Of a DNA stretch of 64,000 bases, positions 17,314-26,336 are shown one piece after another. This DNA is from Arthrobacter sp. ISL-85. GTDB lineage: Bacteria; Actinomycetota; Actinomycetes; Actinomycetales; Micrococcaceae. The notes under the pieces were generated by a model that was not told where the DNA came from, did no database searches, and was given only the letters and a program-made list of their open reading frames with translations. The stretch covers positions 1 to 64,000 of the forward strand of contig NZ_JAGGPQ010000002.1 of the NCBI RefSeq assembly GCF_018613675.1, read 5' to 3'. The translations under genes and the position numbers were made by a program. Positions within the stretch are counted from its first letter, which is position 1; each line of letters opens with the position of its first letter.

Positions 17314-17907
17314 ATGGGCTGGTTTACCGAGGGCAGCGAGCATGAGGGCTATGTCGTGTGCGTCTTCGCGGATGGCATGTACGGGTCCGGTGGCAGGTGG
17401 ATGGAGATCGACCTGATGACGCCCGACGGCCGGCCGGTCGGGCACGAGGAGGATCCCAGCCGTGCGGCCTGGCGGCCGCCGTCGCAGGTGGTCGGCTGGC
17501 GGGTCGCCTGCAGCTGTGTTCCGTTCCGGGAACACGTCATCCTGGACCCATTGTGGACGCGTGCCTGGGATCCGGCCGACGAGGATCTGGCCGCGGGTCG
17601 CATCTATGCCGGACCGCCGGCCAGCGCCGATGCCGCTGACATAAGTGAACGGCAGGACCTGGAGCCGCTGTTCCTGGACGTCTGGCACCGGCACATCGCC
17701 CCGGACCTGTCGCTGCACACCATCGGCACCCTGAGCCGGAGCCTAAAGGACCTCGAAGGCCAGCTCGATGACGCCGTCGGTGCCGCCCGGGCGGCGGGCG
17801 TCTCTTGGGACAAGATCGGCCGGGCGGTTGGCATCACTCGGCAAGGGGCGCAGAAACGATGGGAAACACTGTCCCCGGGTGCCCTTGGCCAAACCAAAGA
17901 CAGCTAA
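17314..17907 (+). CDS. Hypothetical protein with C-terminal helix-turn-helix
   Basis: 197 aa. The first ~100 residues are rich in Trp, Asp and Pro and match no family I recognise. The C-terminal 50 residues form a helix followed by AAGVSWDKIGRAVGITRQGA and QKRW, a homeodomain-like helix-turn-helix common in small actinobacterial regulators. GGGAAG-like bases precede the ATG. Monocistronic. Two CAACT palindromes upstream may be its own operators. Confidence 0.7.
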   Translation: MGWFTEGSEHEGYVVCVFADGMYGSGGRWMEIDLMTPDGRPVGHEEDPSRAAWRPPSQVVGWRVACSCVPFREHVILDPLWTRAWDPADEDLAAGRIYAGPPASADAADISERQDLEPLFLDVWHRHIAPDLSLHTIGTLSRSLKDLEGQLDDAVGAARAAGVSWDKIGRAVGITRQGAQKRWETLSPGALGQTKDS

Positions 17908-18060
17908 CACCAGCGGCCGGCTAACGGCTCGATTGCTGTCGCCGCATACTTCATGGGCACCCTAATGCTCGTCATGATCATCACCACCGGCGTCGTCGTC
18001 GTCGCCGCTGACGACGACGCACCACTCCCCCTCGACCCGCATGCCTTTCCGAGACTTTTT

Positions 18061-18090
18061 TACGACAGATATGGTTATCTGTCGTAGAAT
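18061..18090 (+). promoter_or_regulatory. AbiE promoter with inverted-repeat operator
   Basis: TACGACAGAT (18061-18070) and ATCTGTCGTA (18077-18086) form perfect 10-bp arms around a 6-base spacer. A -10 box TAGAAT lies at 18085-18090, only 7 bases before the ATG at 18097, so the transcript is probably leaderless. AbiEi antitoxins are known to bind inverted repeats in their own promoter, which fits this site. Confidence 0.7.
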
Positions 18091-18096
18091 GTATCC

Positions 18097-18699
18097 ATGA
18101 AGAGAAGGAGCGCGCTTCTGGACAGTCTTCCCCGTGGCGCGGCTTTCAGTGTCAGCGAGGCTTCGCATTTCGGTGTGCCAAAGGCAAGTCTGTACCGACT
18201 GCGAGACTCGGGACTCATAGAGCAGATCGGCCCGGGACTCTATGTAACTCCAGACGGCATGGACGCAGATCTCGATTTGTTGGAGGCCGCGCACAAAGCC
18301 CCCTCGGCCACCATCTGCCTTAACAGTGCTCTGGCACATCATGGGTTGATCGACGAGATACCATCATCCATTGATCTGGCACTTCCGCGCGGAAGGACTC
18401 CCCCACAGATTTCGGCCCCGGTTACCTGGCATGTGTTCGATAAGGCCACATTCGACGTCGGCCGGTCGCTGATGCCAGTCGAAGGCACCGACGGGACAAG
18501 GATCGGTATCTACTCCCCCGAGCGCTCTATTGTTGACGCCTTTCGCCTGCGAGCCAGTGCCGGGTATGAAACTGGTATCGAAGCCCTTCGCAACTGGCTG
18601 AAGCTGCCGGGAGCTCAGCCAGCACGACTTATGCAAATTGCATCGGTGGTCCCTCGGTCCAAAGGACCCCTCCGCCGCGCTCTCGAGGTCCTCTTATGA
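18097..18699 (+). CDS. abiEi: Type IV toxin-antitoxin system AbiEi antitoxin
   Basis: 200 aa. The N-terminal winged helix (FSVSEASHFGVPKASLYRLR) binds DNA; the C-terminal domain (SPERSIVDAFRLRASAGYE, then EALRNWL) is the AbiEi antitoxin domain. Known members repress the operon and oppose the toxin without direct protein contact, and AbiE systems cause abortive infection. The gene overlaps the toxin by 4 bases (ATGA). The start at 18097 is directly after the -10 box, giving a leaderless message. Confidence 0.9.
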   Translation: MKRRSALLDSLPRGAAFSVSEASHFGVPKASLYRLRDSGLIEQIGPGLYVTPDGMDADLDLLEAAHKAPSATICLNSALAHHGLIDEIPSSIDLALPRGRTPPQISAPVTWHVFDKATFDVGRSLMPVEGTDGTRIGIYSPERSIVDAFRLRASAGYETGIEALRNWLKLPGAQPARLMQIASVVPRSKGPLRRALEVLL

Positions 18700-19568
18700 C
18701 AGCGTCTCAAATCTACACTCAGCTGCAGGCCGTCGCGCGCGGCCGCAAACGACCCTTTGATGAAATCCTCGTCCTGTACGCGCTTGAGCGATTCCTGGCT
18801 CGCCTCGGAAACACTCCTTACGCAGGGGACTTTTGCCTCAAAGGTGGCGTTCTTCTTTCCGCTCATTCACTTCGCCGGCCTACCCGGGACATCGACATGC
18901 AGGCACTCGACTTTGAACTCGACGTCGTCCATGTCACCGAAGTGGTCACAGCAGTCTCGAACGTGGTCGTCGACGACGGCCTCACGTTTCAGTCCGACGG
19001 CTTAAGTGTGGAGCAAATTCGCGACGAGGACGAGTACACCGGGCTGCGTGTCACCCTGCCGGCGCGGCTGCATCGGGCGAAACTCACCATCAAACTGGAC
19101 ATCAGCACCGGCGATCCCATCTGGCCAGCTCCCGAGCCAATCGAGCTTCCCTCACTACTTGGCGGGTCCGTCAAGATGCAGGGCCATCCGCTGGTAACCG
19201 TCATCGCAGAGAAAACCGTCACCATGCTGCAGCGCGGCACTACCAGCACCAGGTGGCGCGACCTTCTTGATGTCGCCGCCTTGTCCGACCGATACGAGTT
19301 TGCCGCCACAGACGTCCGGGAAGCGGCTACGCAGGTTGCTCAACATCGAGGCGTCGAGCTCGGGCCGCTGCGCGCCTTACTTGCCGGATACGGGGAGGTT
19401 GGACAAGCCAAGTGGGCAGCTTGGCGCAGCAAACAGAAAGTGGAAGACCTATGCGAGGCAAACCTGGACGACCAGGTTGAAAGAATCCTTGTATTCATCG
19501 ATCCGGTGTTCGATTCATCAGCAGAAGACCACAGCCGGTGGAACCCGGACGACGGATCTTGGTCATAG
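18696..19568 (+). CDS. abiEii: AbiEii/AbiGii family nucleotidyltransferase toxin
   Basis: 290 aa. Nucleotidyltransferase motif I reads KGGVLLSAHSLRRPTRDIDM at residues 49-68, including the GG-x-L-L and the metal-binding D-x-D (Asp65/Asp67). KLTIKLDIS and VEKTVTMLQRG-like segments follow as in DUF1814/AbiEii enzymes. Known members modify tRNA ends or GTP-linked targets and cause growth arrest. It is translationally coupled to the antitoxin. All catalytic residues look intact, so the system is probably active. Confidence 0.9.
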   Translation: MTASQIYTQLQAVARGRKRPFDEILVLYALERFLARLGNTPYAGDFCLKGGVLLSAHSLRRPTRDIDMQALDFELDVVHVTEVVTAVSNVVVDDGLTFQSDGLSVEQIRDEDEYTGLRVTLPARLHRAKLTIKLDISTGDPIWPAPEPIELPSLLGGSVKMQGHPLVTVIAEKTVTMLQRGTTSTRWRDLLDVAALSDRYEFAATDVREAATQVAQHRGVELGPLRALLAGYGEVGQAKWAAWRSKQKVEDLCEANLDDQVERILVFIDPVFDSSAEDHSRWNPDDGSWS

Positions 19569-19755
19569 AGCGCCTTGTGCCGGGTTTGCTGCGTCCCTAT
19601 GGGACGCGCGTCCAGATGTGGCGGCCGTCGCGATTCATTCCGACGTGCCGGCACAAACGGAACGGCAGTTCACTCCGCTCATTTGGAAGCTGAGGTCCGG
19701 GCCCTCCAACCGGCCCCCTATGCATCCCGGGTTTGCGTCTTCATCGCACACCGGC

Positions 19756-20466
19756 TTACTGGGTCAGACTTTGAATCCAATCGATTCCAGCTTCGACTGC
19801 CTTGGTTACGGCGGTGGCACCTGCAGTTCTGGCCAATTCGACAGCTACTTTGAAGTAAGCGTTTCGTTTCGCTGGCGTCTCGGCTGTCGTCGCAACTGTC
19901 GTCAATGCACCAACCAGTTGCATGGAAGCGGACCTTGCCGCAGCCCCACCAAGTTCCTCCAGACTGGAAAGCGTAAAACGTGCCTCCTGAAGGAGCTGCA
20001 GAAGATAGCGCCTCGTTGAAGCAGGAAGGGAGTTGTCTCCTCGAATGAGTTCTTCTGCGTGGAGCAACGCTTCGAAGACATTGGCTTGGTCTTCACCGAA
20101 GTCAGGTTCCCACTCGACTAAGTCCAGTGTTGAGGCCAGGATCTGAAGAACGTCCAAGGCCGCTTCCTCAACGAGCGGCGTGTTGGTTGATGGAGTCCAG
20201 TTGGTGTTGATGGCGAAGAGTCCCTGGTACCAGGAAGGAATCTTCTTTCGATAAACCGATACGTCGGTTCCGGACGCCTCGAGAGCGTTCACAGCGGACT
20301 CAATGTCTGCGAGCCAGTCCAAAGCCTTTCGATGTTCCGCCCAAAATCCTTGCGATGAAGGGTTGGAATCCCCTCTTACGCCTAATGCATTGCCATTGGG
20401 CTGAAGTTCCCAATGGCCAAAGAGAGCGAGAAGGCTTCGTGCACTATTCATTCGTGCACCAATCAT
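19756..20466 (-). CDS. Hypothetical protein, mostly alpha-helical
   Basis: 236 aa with no family I recognise. It contains long amphipathic helices, including WAEHRKALDWLADIESAVNA, NVFEALLHAEELIRG and LQEARFTLSSLEELGG, and ends with a hydrophobic helix around ARTAGATAVTKAVEAG. The start at 20466 follows TGGGGGAT; a second ATG five codons on is possible. It is convergent with the AbiE operon and upstream of nothing obvious, with 187 empty bases between them. It could be a stand-alone defence or immunity gene, but nothing proves this. Confidence 0.65.
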   Translation of the reverse strand: MIGARMNSARSLLALFGHWELQPNGNALGVRGDSNPSSQGFWAEHRKALDWLADIESAVNALEASGTDVSVYRKKIPSWYQGLFAINTNWTPSTNTPLVEEAALDVLQILASTLDLVEWEPDFGEDQANVFEALLHAEELIRGDNSLPASTRRYLLQLLQEARFTLSSLEELGGAAARSASMQLVGALTTVATTAETPAKRNAYFKVAVELARTAGATAVTKAVEAGIDWIQSLTQ

Positions 20467-20581
20467 GCGGATCCCCCAGTGATAGAAACTGGACTGAAGT
20501 ATATCGAGTTGGCTGCTGGCAGCCGGCGGAAAGGCCGGAATCAGCGCCCTCACTACCGGACAGCCCCCGATAGTTCTGGAC

Positions 20582-21370
20582 TCAGCGGCCCATGCCTTTC
20601 TGCAGGAGCTTGGTCTGGCCGTTGGCTCCGCGGGTTTTGCGGGCCTTTGGATTACGCCCTGGCCCCTTGGCCACCGCTGCGCTTGGCGGCGTTCCCTGGT
20701 CTTGGTCGGCACTGAGCCGTGCCTGCACGGCCTCGCGGTCGGCAACGTTTTCCAGGCTCGTCGCCAGCTCCTGCCGACGCTTGGCCGAGTCGTATTTAAG
20801 GTCGGCCTCTTCTGCCAGTGACTCGGGGCGCTGGTTCTCTTCGGTGACGTCTTGTTCACGGTCCCGATCTTCCCGGTCGGCCTCGGCCAGCAGCTGCACG
20901 GCCTGGGTGTTCTCGTCACGGCCGGCGGTGCGCTCGTTTTGGGCTTGGTCGCGGTCCCGTTCACCCTTGGCCAGGGCCTCCGCCACCGAGGCTTCATCGG
21001 CGCCCAGGTTGTCCACGTCGAGGCCGTAGCGGCGTTGTACCCGGTCGCGGACTGCCTCGGCCGCGTCGCGCGCTGCCGGGTCGTAGTCCTTCCACGCGGT
21101 GGCCGTCTCATGGACCCTTTCGATGTCGCGGCCGCTGGCGGTGTCCCACCATCGGTTGTCCATGACTGGCGCGAGCTGCGCACGGGCAGCAGCGCGTTCG
21201 GCGTCGTACCGGGCCTGCAGTTCCCGGGCTTGTTGTTCTTCGACCGTCTGGACGCGGCGGAGCTCCTGCTCGCGTGCCCTGGCCAGCTGCTCTCCGAGCC
21301 GGCCGGCGACGGTCAGCCCGACGCTGGACATTCCCTCGATTGCTTCTTCGATGCCGTCAGATTCACTCAT
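20582..21370 (-). CDS. Coiled-coil plasmid protein downstream of relaxase
   Basis: 262 aa, almost entirely charged helix: a long Glu/Arg/Ala-rich coiled coil at about residues 25-80 and again 150-210, with a basic C-terminal tail. Its position, 18 bases after the relaxase gene and in the same direction, and its composition fit accessory mobilisation proteins (MobB-like) of actinobacterial plasmids. I cannot assign a more exact role. Confidence 0.7.
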   Translation of the reverse strand: MSESDGIEEAIEGMSSVGLTVAGRLGEQLARAREQELRRVQTVEEQQARELQARYDAERAAARAQLAPVMDNRWWDTASGRDIERVHETATAWKDYDPAARDAAEAVRDRVQRRYGLDVDNLGADEASVAEALAKGERDRDQAQNERTAGRDENTQAVQLLAEADREDRDREQDVTEENQRPESLAEEADLKYDSAKRRQELATSLENVADREAVQARLSADQDQGTPPSAAVAKGPGRNPKARKTRGANGQTKLLQKGMGR

Positions 21371-21388
21371 TGTTCCCCATCCTGGTGT

Positions 21389-22948
21389 TTATCTTTCAAT
21401 GTCCGGGCGGGTGGTCCCGCCTCGGGCGGTTGCCTGGGTCCGTGCTTGCTCGTACTTCGGTGGCAACACATAGCCGACAGACCGTCCTTGGGACTGGCCG
21501 GCAGTGCTCGTACGTACAGCGTCGGCCGCTTCACGATCGACAACCGGTGTCGGCACGGGAGTGCTTGGCAGTGCTGCGGCGACCTGGCTCAGGTGGTGCT
21601 TCACCATGTGGCTGATCTGGCGGGCCCGGCGGAGGTCGTTTGAGGCTTTGTGCATGTCGTGGACGGCTTTGGCGACGTTGAGCAGCTGGCGCAGCATGAT
21701 TGCCTGCGCGGCGGTTCCGTTGCCGCCCATGGTGGCTGCCATGAGCATCAGCGAGGCTCCCCGGGCGGAGGGTCCTACGCTGCGGAAGGGACGCACCGGG
21801 TAACGGCGGAGCTGCGCGGTCTTGGACAGTTCATCTGCTGCGGCGGCCAGTGGCCCGGGCGTTGATTCCGTGGCTGTCGACCAGGCAGCAAACGCACCCG
21901 AGGTTTCGCGGGCGACGTGCGCCCAGGTGGCGTGGTCATCCAGCGGAACAGTTCGCAGGGTTTCGCGCAGCCGTGCGACTTCATTGCTGTAGTGCTCCCA
22001 CAGTTGCGGGTCCGGTTCATGGGCTTCACGGCCGATGGTGACCGGGCGGCGTCCCCGGGCTGCTGCCTGCCATTCGGCGACAGCTTCGGTCGCCGCTTGC
22101 GGGGTGTCGTGCCACTCGGGGCGCAGCTTGGGAAGGGCAAGATCTTTTGCGAGGTGGCCGCCACCGAACCAGACCGGCCGACCACCCTTGGGGGGCCGTT
22201 CAGCGACGCTGTAGCCAACCACTACGTCGTCGCGTCCGGACGCGTACCGTGGCCTTACGAGTGCACCGGTCCGCCGGAGCCGGCGGATAAATTCAGCTTC
22301 GTCCTGGGCGGCAGTGGCGCAGGCGCGGACCTTGCGTTCCAGGGAGCGGCGTTCCGGTTCCGGGGCGCCGCGCCGTGCGGATGCTTCGCGTTCACCGGGG
22401 CGCAGGCCGCGGGTGGAATGGGTGGGTGAAAGTTCTTCCAGGCCGTACTTTTTCTCGAGGTCGCGGGCCGCTTGTTGTGCGCGGGGGAAGTCCCGCCAGC
22501 TGCTCCATTTGGTGCCGTCCTCGCGGACCATGGACGCGGCAATGTGGATGTGGTCGTTTCCGGCTTTGCTGTGGCCGTGACGGATGGCAACCCATTGCGC
22601 CGGCGCCCGACCGCTGGCTTCGGTGAACCCCATCTCGTCCATAAAGTCCTGGGCGATGGCAGCCCATTTCTCATCGGTCAGGTCGCCTTCCTCGGCACGC
22701 AGCGACAGTGAGCAGTGCCAGACGTGCCCCCCGGAAATCTCGACACCCAGGACGCTATGGGCGCGGTCAATTTCCTTGGCAATCGCCCCGGCGGCGTCAG
22801 CGTTGAGTTCATCGTCGTTGTGCCAGGCCATGATCGACGGTGAGCCTGCGACCAGATGCGGGTCGGTGTGCTCGTTCGCACGGCCGGGGCCGGCAAGGTA
22901 AGCGATCAGCCCGTGCATGCGGGTGCCCTTGGTGATGTTGGGAATCAT
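21389..22948 (-). CDS. Relaxase/mobilization nuclease
   Basis: 519 aa. The N-terminal relaxase domain begins MIPNITKGTRMHGLIAYLAG and continues to the metal-binding His cluster GHSKAGNDHIHIAASM around residue 130, typical of the relaxase family seen in mobilizable Arthrobacter plasmids. It would nick oriT and stay bound to the transferred strand. The C-terminal 300 residues are helical, with a hydrophobic patch near residue 400. Its ATG shares one base with the MobC stop (TGATG). No coupling protein is seen close by. Confidence 0.88.
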   Translation of the reverse strand: MIPNITKGTRMHGLIAYLAGPGRANEHTDPHLVAGSPSIMAWHNDDELNADAAGAIAKEIDRAHSVLGVEISGGHVWHCSLSLRAEEGDLTDEKWAAIAQDFMDEMGFTEASGRAPAQWVAIRHGHSKAGNDHIHIAASMVREDGTKWSSWRDFPRAQQAARDLEKKYGLEELSPTHSTRGLRPGEREASARRGAPEPERRSLERKVRACATAAQDEAEFIRRLRRTGALVRPRYASGRDDVVVGYSVAERPPKGGRPVWFGGGHLAKDLALPKLRPEWHDTPQAATEAVAEWQAAARGRRPVTIGREAHEPDPQLWEHYSNEVARLRETLRTVPLDDHATWAHVARETSGAFAAWSTATESTPGPLAAAADELSKTAQLRRYPVRPFRSVGPSARGASLMLMAATMGGNGTAAQAIMLRQLLNVAKAVHDMHKASNDLRRARQISHMVKHHLSQVAAALPSTPVPTPVVDREAADAVRTSTAGQSQGRSVGYVLPPKYEQARTQATARGGTTRPDIER

Positions 22949-23340
22949 CAGCGCACCATCGAATCCAGCATCGTATTGATCCGGTCAGCAACCGCCCGGA
23001 CACGGCTCAACACTGTGCGGGCAGCCTCCGGAAACTCATCAGTGGCATTCGCGTGCCGGGCCAACTGGTTGACGTTGTTCGACAGTGCAGCAAGGTAGCG
23101 GCGGGCCGCAATGAACTCCACCGCCATCGCCCGCCGTTCAGCCAGCGACTCAGAGTTCTCGGCGTACAGCGCCGCACTGACCAAAATCTCCGACGGACTG
23201 CGCCCGGTCCGTTCTTCCAGGACCTTCAGCTGCGCCCGTTCGAACTCCGACATCGACACGCGCACGTACTGAGTGTCCCCGTCAATGTTCGCGCGGCGCC
23301 GGCGGGCGAACCGGCGGGGAGACTTCTGCTCTTCGCTCAT
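22948..23340 (-). CDS. mobC: MobC family plasmid mobilization relaxosome protein
   Basis: 130 aa. A basic N-terminus (FARRRRANIDGD) leads into a ribbon-helix-helix-like segment (YVRVSMSEFERAQLKVLEER), and the C-terminal helix AALSNNVNQLARHANATDEF is the hallmark of MobC. It helps the relaxase melt oriT. The start at 23340 is chosen because GGAGGGG lies just upstream; the much longer open frame above it covers the probable oriT and lacks a site. It is translationally coupled to the relaxase. Confidence 0.85.
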   Translation of the reverse strand: MSEEQKSPRRFARRRRANIDGDTQYVRVSMSEFERAQLKVLEERTGRSPSEILVSAALYAENSESLAERRAMAVEFIAARRYLAALSNNVNQLARHANATDEFPEAARTVLSRVRAVADRINTMLDSMVR

Positions 23341-23760
23341 CCGGTCCCCTCCCCCAGTGCCCAGCGCAGCGCCCCGGGATCTCCGGGCCGACACCTCAGT
23401 GTCGCCGATCAACGTCCGCAAGCCGTGGATCGACACGCGGGTTATGGCACATAACCACCTAGCTTGCTCCGGAACATCACCTGCGCCGGGATTCCGCGCT
23501 TTGGGTGGTTGCCGGGTACTGCCCTGCTGGACGCTTCGCGTCTGAGCTGCCCAAACGACTGCGTCGTTCCGTTTCGGCTGGGTGAGGCTACTGCCCGGTC
23601 CTTCCTTGGCAAGTCTCCGCAGCCGGCTTTCGCGGCATATCCTCGCTCCGCTCCGGTATTCCACGGTCCGGCCACTCCGACTGGCCAATTCCTTCACCGG
23701 CCAAGTCTCGGCAAGCGTGCCGAAAGGAACGCGGCATAAGGGCTAGCGAAAGGTACAGTT
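23341..23760. other. Probable oriT region
   Basis: The only 420-base gap beside mobC and between divergent genes. It contains a perfect hairpin GTTATG-GCA-CATAAC (23441-23455) and the segment GCATAAGGGCTAGCGAAAGG (23732-23751), which resembles nic-flanking sequence. The position upstream of mobC/relaxase is the usual one for oriT. The exact nick site cannot be fixed from sequence alone. Confidence 0.45.
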
Positions 23761-24021
23761 TTGGCTCTCATCTCACCTACCGAAGTGGCCATGCAATACG
23801 GAATCTCTGCGACGCAGCTGCGTCAGTGGCGGCGGCGCGGGATCGGCCCGGAATACTTCCAGTTCACCGCCCGGACCGTCAGCTACGCTGACGACTACCT
23901 GCGAGACTGGTTCAACGACCCCGAGAACGCCGGCCTCCTGGCAGAAGATCCTCCAGCCGACGGCCAGGCCTCGTGCCGGGATGGGCGCGTCCGGCGCAGC
24001 CGGCGTCGGGACGATCGTTAG
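23761..24021 (+). CDS. Small excisionase/MerR-like DNA-binding protein
   Basis: 86 aa with a TTG start preceded by AAAGG. Residues 5-50 form a MerR/excisionase-type winged helix (SPTEVAMQYGISATQLRQWR, then an aromatic strand FQFTARTVSYADDYLRDW). The last 20 residues are Arg-rich and may bind DNA non-specifically. It is divergent from mobC and may control plasmid transfer. Confidence 0.7.
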   Translation: MALISPTEVAMQYGISATQLRQWRRRGIGPEYFQFTARTVSYADDYLRDWFNDPENAGLLAEDPPADGQASCRDGRVRRSRRRDDR

Positions 24022-24031
24022 GCTGAATCCC

Positions 24032-24355
24032 ATGGCGAATCTCGACATTGAACAGACACGAAACCAGGCCCGCGCACTTCTGGACTCACGAATCGAGTCA
24101 GTGACCAATCTGGTACGAACACGGCAGCGCATCACCGATCTCAAAGACCAGCTGGCATCAGCAGAGCGTGAGGACAAGCGCGCCTACGTACAGGCAACCC
24201 GTGATGGATGGAGCCCCGAGGAACTCAAAAAACTCGGTCTCGAACCAGCCGCAGCAGGACGGCGCCGCAAAGCCCAGACTAAAGCCGCTGACACCTCCAC
24301 GCTTCAGGGTGAAGCCCAGCAGCCGGACGAGCAGCACGCGGCTTCTCTGAACTAA
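24032..24355 (+). CDS. Small coiled-coil plasmid protein
   Basis: 107 aa, starting MANLDIEQTRNQARAL. It is a helical, charged protein with a likely coiled coil at residues 5-55 and the short motif GWSPEELKKLGL. Similar small proteins are common next to MerR-like genes on actinobacterial plasmids, function unknown. It starts 10 bases after the preceding gene and ends before a strong terminator. Confidence 0.65.
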   Translation: MANLDIEQTRNQARALLDSRIESVTNLVRTRQRITDLKDQLASAEREDKRAYVQATRDGWSPEELKKLGLEPAAAGRRRKAQTKAADTSTLQGEAQQPDEQHAASLN

Positions 24356-24414
24356 GACCACAAGTGCACGACGAGGCGGCATCCCTGCCCCTGGCAGGGC
24401 ACTCATGCAGACAC

Positions 24415-24443
24415 AAAAAGGGCCGGCATAGCCGGCCCTTTTT
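24415..24443. terminator. Strong bidirectional rho-independent terminator
   Basis: AAAAAGGGCCGGC-ATA-GCCGGCCCTTTTT: 13-bp perfect stem including the A/T tracts. A second hairpin without a T run (CCCTGCC/GGCAGGG) lies at 24383-24399. It ends the small operon on the plus strand; the rest of 24444-24680 shows nothing. Confidence 0.85.
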
Positions 24444-24680
24444 GTTCTCCTCGGACAAAGGAAATCTGGTCCCAACTCTACCAGCCGCTGCAGGTGCAAC
24501 GCGGCACGGGCATTTGGGGCGCCAGTCCTGCGCGAACGGCGATCCGCCGCTGGTGAGTCGCTGCTGTGGTTCGAACCGGGCGGCGGACCGCCCGACGTAT
24601 GGAAGGTTCCTGGCCCTCGGATGATGAGCGGGCAGAGGTCTTGCCGGGCATGCGTTGTCGGCCGCCCGGCAAGGGAGTCT

Positions 24681-26030
24681 TTAGGCTGCGTCGTCCTCGG
24701 CTGGTGCGCCGCTGTCGAGAATGATCTTTTCGACCTCACTCACGGTGTATCCCCACGTCACCAACTGGTTCAAGTAGTCCCTGTTGGCTTGGCTTGGAGA
24801 CCGCCACGAGTCCTTGGCGATCGTCTTTTCATACCCGGCGCAGACCAACGCGAGCAGGGAAAACTCCGGCCGTGCCGTGGACTTCGCGACGTGGTCACGA
24901 AGCGGATTCCATGCCCAGGCATTGGACTCCTCGACCTTCGCCCCAACCATCCCGGCGGCGACTTTCCCGTCGTAACCGATGGCGGTTTCCGGGTGATGAG
25001 TGATCGCGTGAACGGCGAAGTACTGCCAACCCTTCGGTGCCTGCTTCTTCGCCAGCAGGCCGGTCACAAAGTCACGGCGTACCACCTGCGCGGACAACAT
25101 CGCTTTATTGTTCTCAATCAGGCTCTTGCGCTCCGCCTTCTGCTCGTCCGTCATCGGGCCTTTCTGTGGCTGGCTGCCGCCGTCGTAGCGTTCGTACTTC
25201 GGGGTGAAACCAAGGTCCTTCCAGCCGGTGATCACCGGGTGGGTCCGGTGATCACCGCGGTAGTCTGTGGTGATCAGGACTGCGTTAGCGTCCTCCTCGG
25301 TGGCCGGTTCCCCGCCAGCCCTTTTGGCCGCGGTGACGTAAAGGTTTTCCTCATCGGCGTAGTGTCCGGCGCCTTCGACGATGGTCTTGCCCTGGGCTTC
25401 CAGTTCGGCGATTAGGGCCGCGAGGGCAGCGGCGCTCTCACGCCGGTCGCGCAGGCGCTGGGCGATGTGCAGGAGCTGGCCGGGTTCGTCCATGATGACC
25501 GACTCCAACTCCTGGGTCGCCTCCTCGTTCCCTTCAAACTCGGCCATAATCAGCGCTTCCTCAATCGACCATCCTTTACCCAGGGCTGCGGCACCGGCGT
25601 CGGAAGACTTGGCCTTCAGTGCGCATTCCACGGTGGTCCGCGTGCGGCCTGTCTTCTTCGCGATCGCTGCCGCCGAAACCCCGATCAGGGACAGCTGATG
25701 GTAGGCCTCGGCCTCGTCCGCTTCGGTGAGTTCGGCCCGCTGGATGTTCTCCACCACCTGCGTCACGATCCGCTCCGCCTCCTCGGGGGACTCGATGATC
25801 ATCACCGGAATCACCGGACGCTCCGCCTCGACGGCGGCGCGGGTGCGGCGCTGACCCATCAGCACATGCACGGTACCGTCGTCCTTGCGGTGGGCGATGA
25901 CCGGTTCCATCACGCCGTGTTCTTTGATGCTGGCGACAAAATCCGCGGTCAGGGCGGCGTCCTTGCGGACGTTGACATCGACGGTCAGAGTGGCCGGGTC
26001 GATCATCTCCAGTACGGGTGTTGCGCTCAT
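24681..26030 (-). CDS. ParB/RepB/Spo0J family partition protein
   Basis: 449 aa. The N-terminal ParB/Srx nuclease-like domain includes the CTP-binding motif GQRRTRAA at residues 59-66. The helix-turn-helix region is LSLIGVSAAAIAKKTGRTRTTV at about 114-134. The long C-terminal part is diverged and contains YRGDHRTHPVITGW. The start is fixed by AGGAGG 9 bases upstream. No ParA partner is adjacent, so it may be a stand-alone KorB-like regulator or act with the distant ATPases at 55061 or 60047. Confidence 0.85.
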   Translation of the reverse strand: MSATPVLEMIDPATLTVDVNVRKDAALTADFVASIKEHGVMEPVIAHRKDDGTVHVLMGQRRTRAAVEAERPVIPVMIIESPEEAERIVTQVVENIQRAELTEADEAEAYHQLSLIGVSAAAIAKKTGRTRTTVECALKAKSSDAGAAALGKGWSIEEALIMAEFEGNEEATQELESVIMDEPGQLLHIAQRLRDRRESAAALAALIAELEAQGKTIVEGAGHYADEENLYVTAAKRAGGEPATEEDANAVLITTDYRGDHRTHPVITGWKDLGFTPKYERYDGGSQPQKGPMTDEQKAERKSLIENNKAMLSAQVVRRDFVTGLLAKKQAPKGWQYFAVHAITHHPETAIGYDGKVAAGMVGAKVEESNAWAWNPLRDHVAKSTARPEFSLLALVCAGYEKTIAKDSWRSPSQANRDYLNQLVTWGYTVSEVEKIILDSGAPAEDDAA

Positions 26031-26092
26031 AAATATTTGTCCTCCTTGTCCGAGAAGTGGGGTGGGTGGGGCGGATTTGGTGACCGGCCAGC
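26031..26092 (-). promoter_or_regulatory. Leader block shared with the gene at 26337-26765
   Basis: On the minus strand this leader reads TGGCCGGTCACCA, then CCCCACCCACC, then CACTTCTCGGACAA and the ribosome site. Nearly the same order of words lies at 26775-26826 before the next gene. The rest of 26093-26336 shows no gene. Confidence 0.5.
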
Positions 26093-26336
26093 TCCCCTTC
26101 CCTCCCCCGTTGCTTTTTGGCTGCTGGCGGAGCTTGCGGAGCTGTGGCCGACGGAGGCCTGTCCACCCGCAGGGCAAGGTGCGGAAATCTTCGTAAGGAA
26201 ATCAGCGACGAAGGAGCGCCGTCGAAGAATTCCGCACCGCAGGCCCCGGAGGAACGGAGGGGCTGGACGGGCCGGAGCGGGCACGTACAATCCGTCAGGA
26301 ATCTCAATGATGTTGTCAACGGACTCCTGCGGTTGT

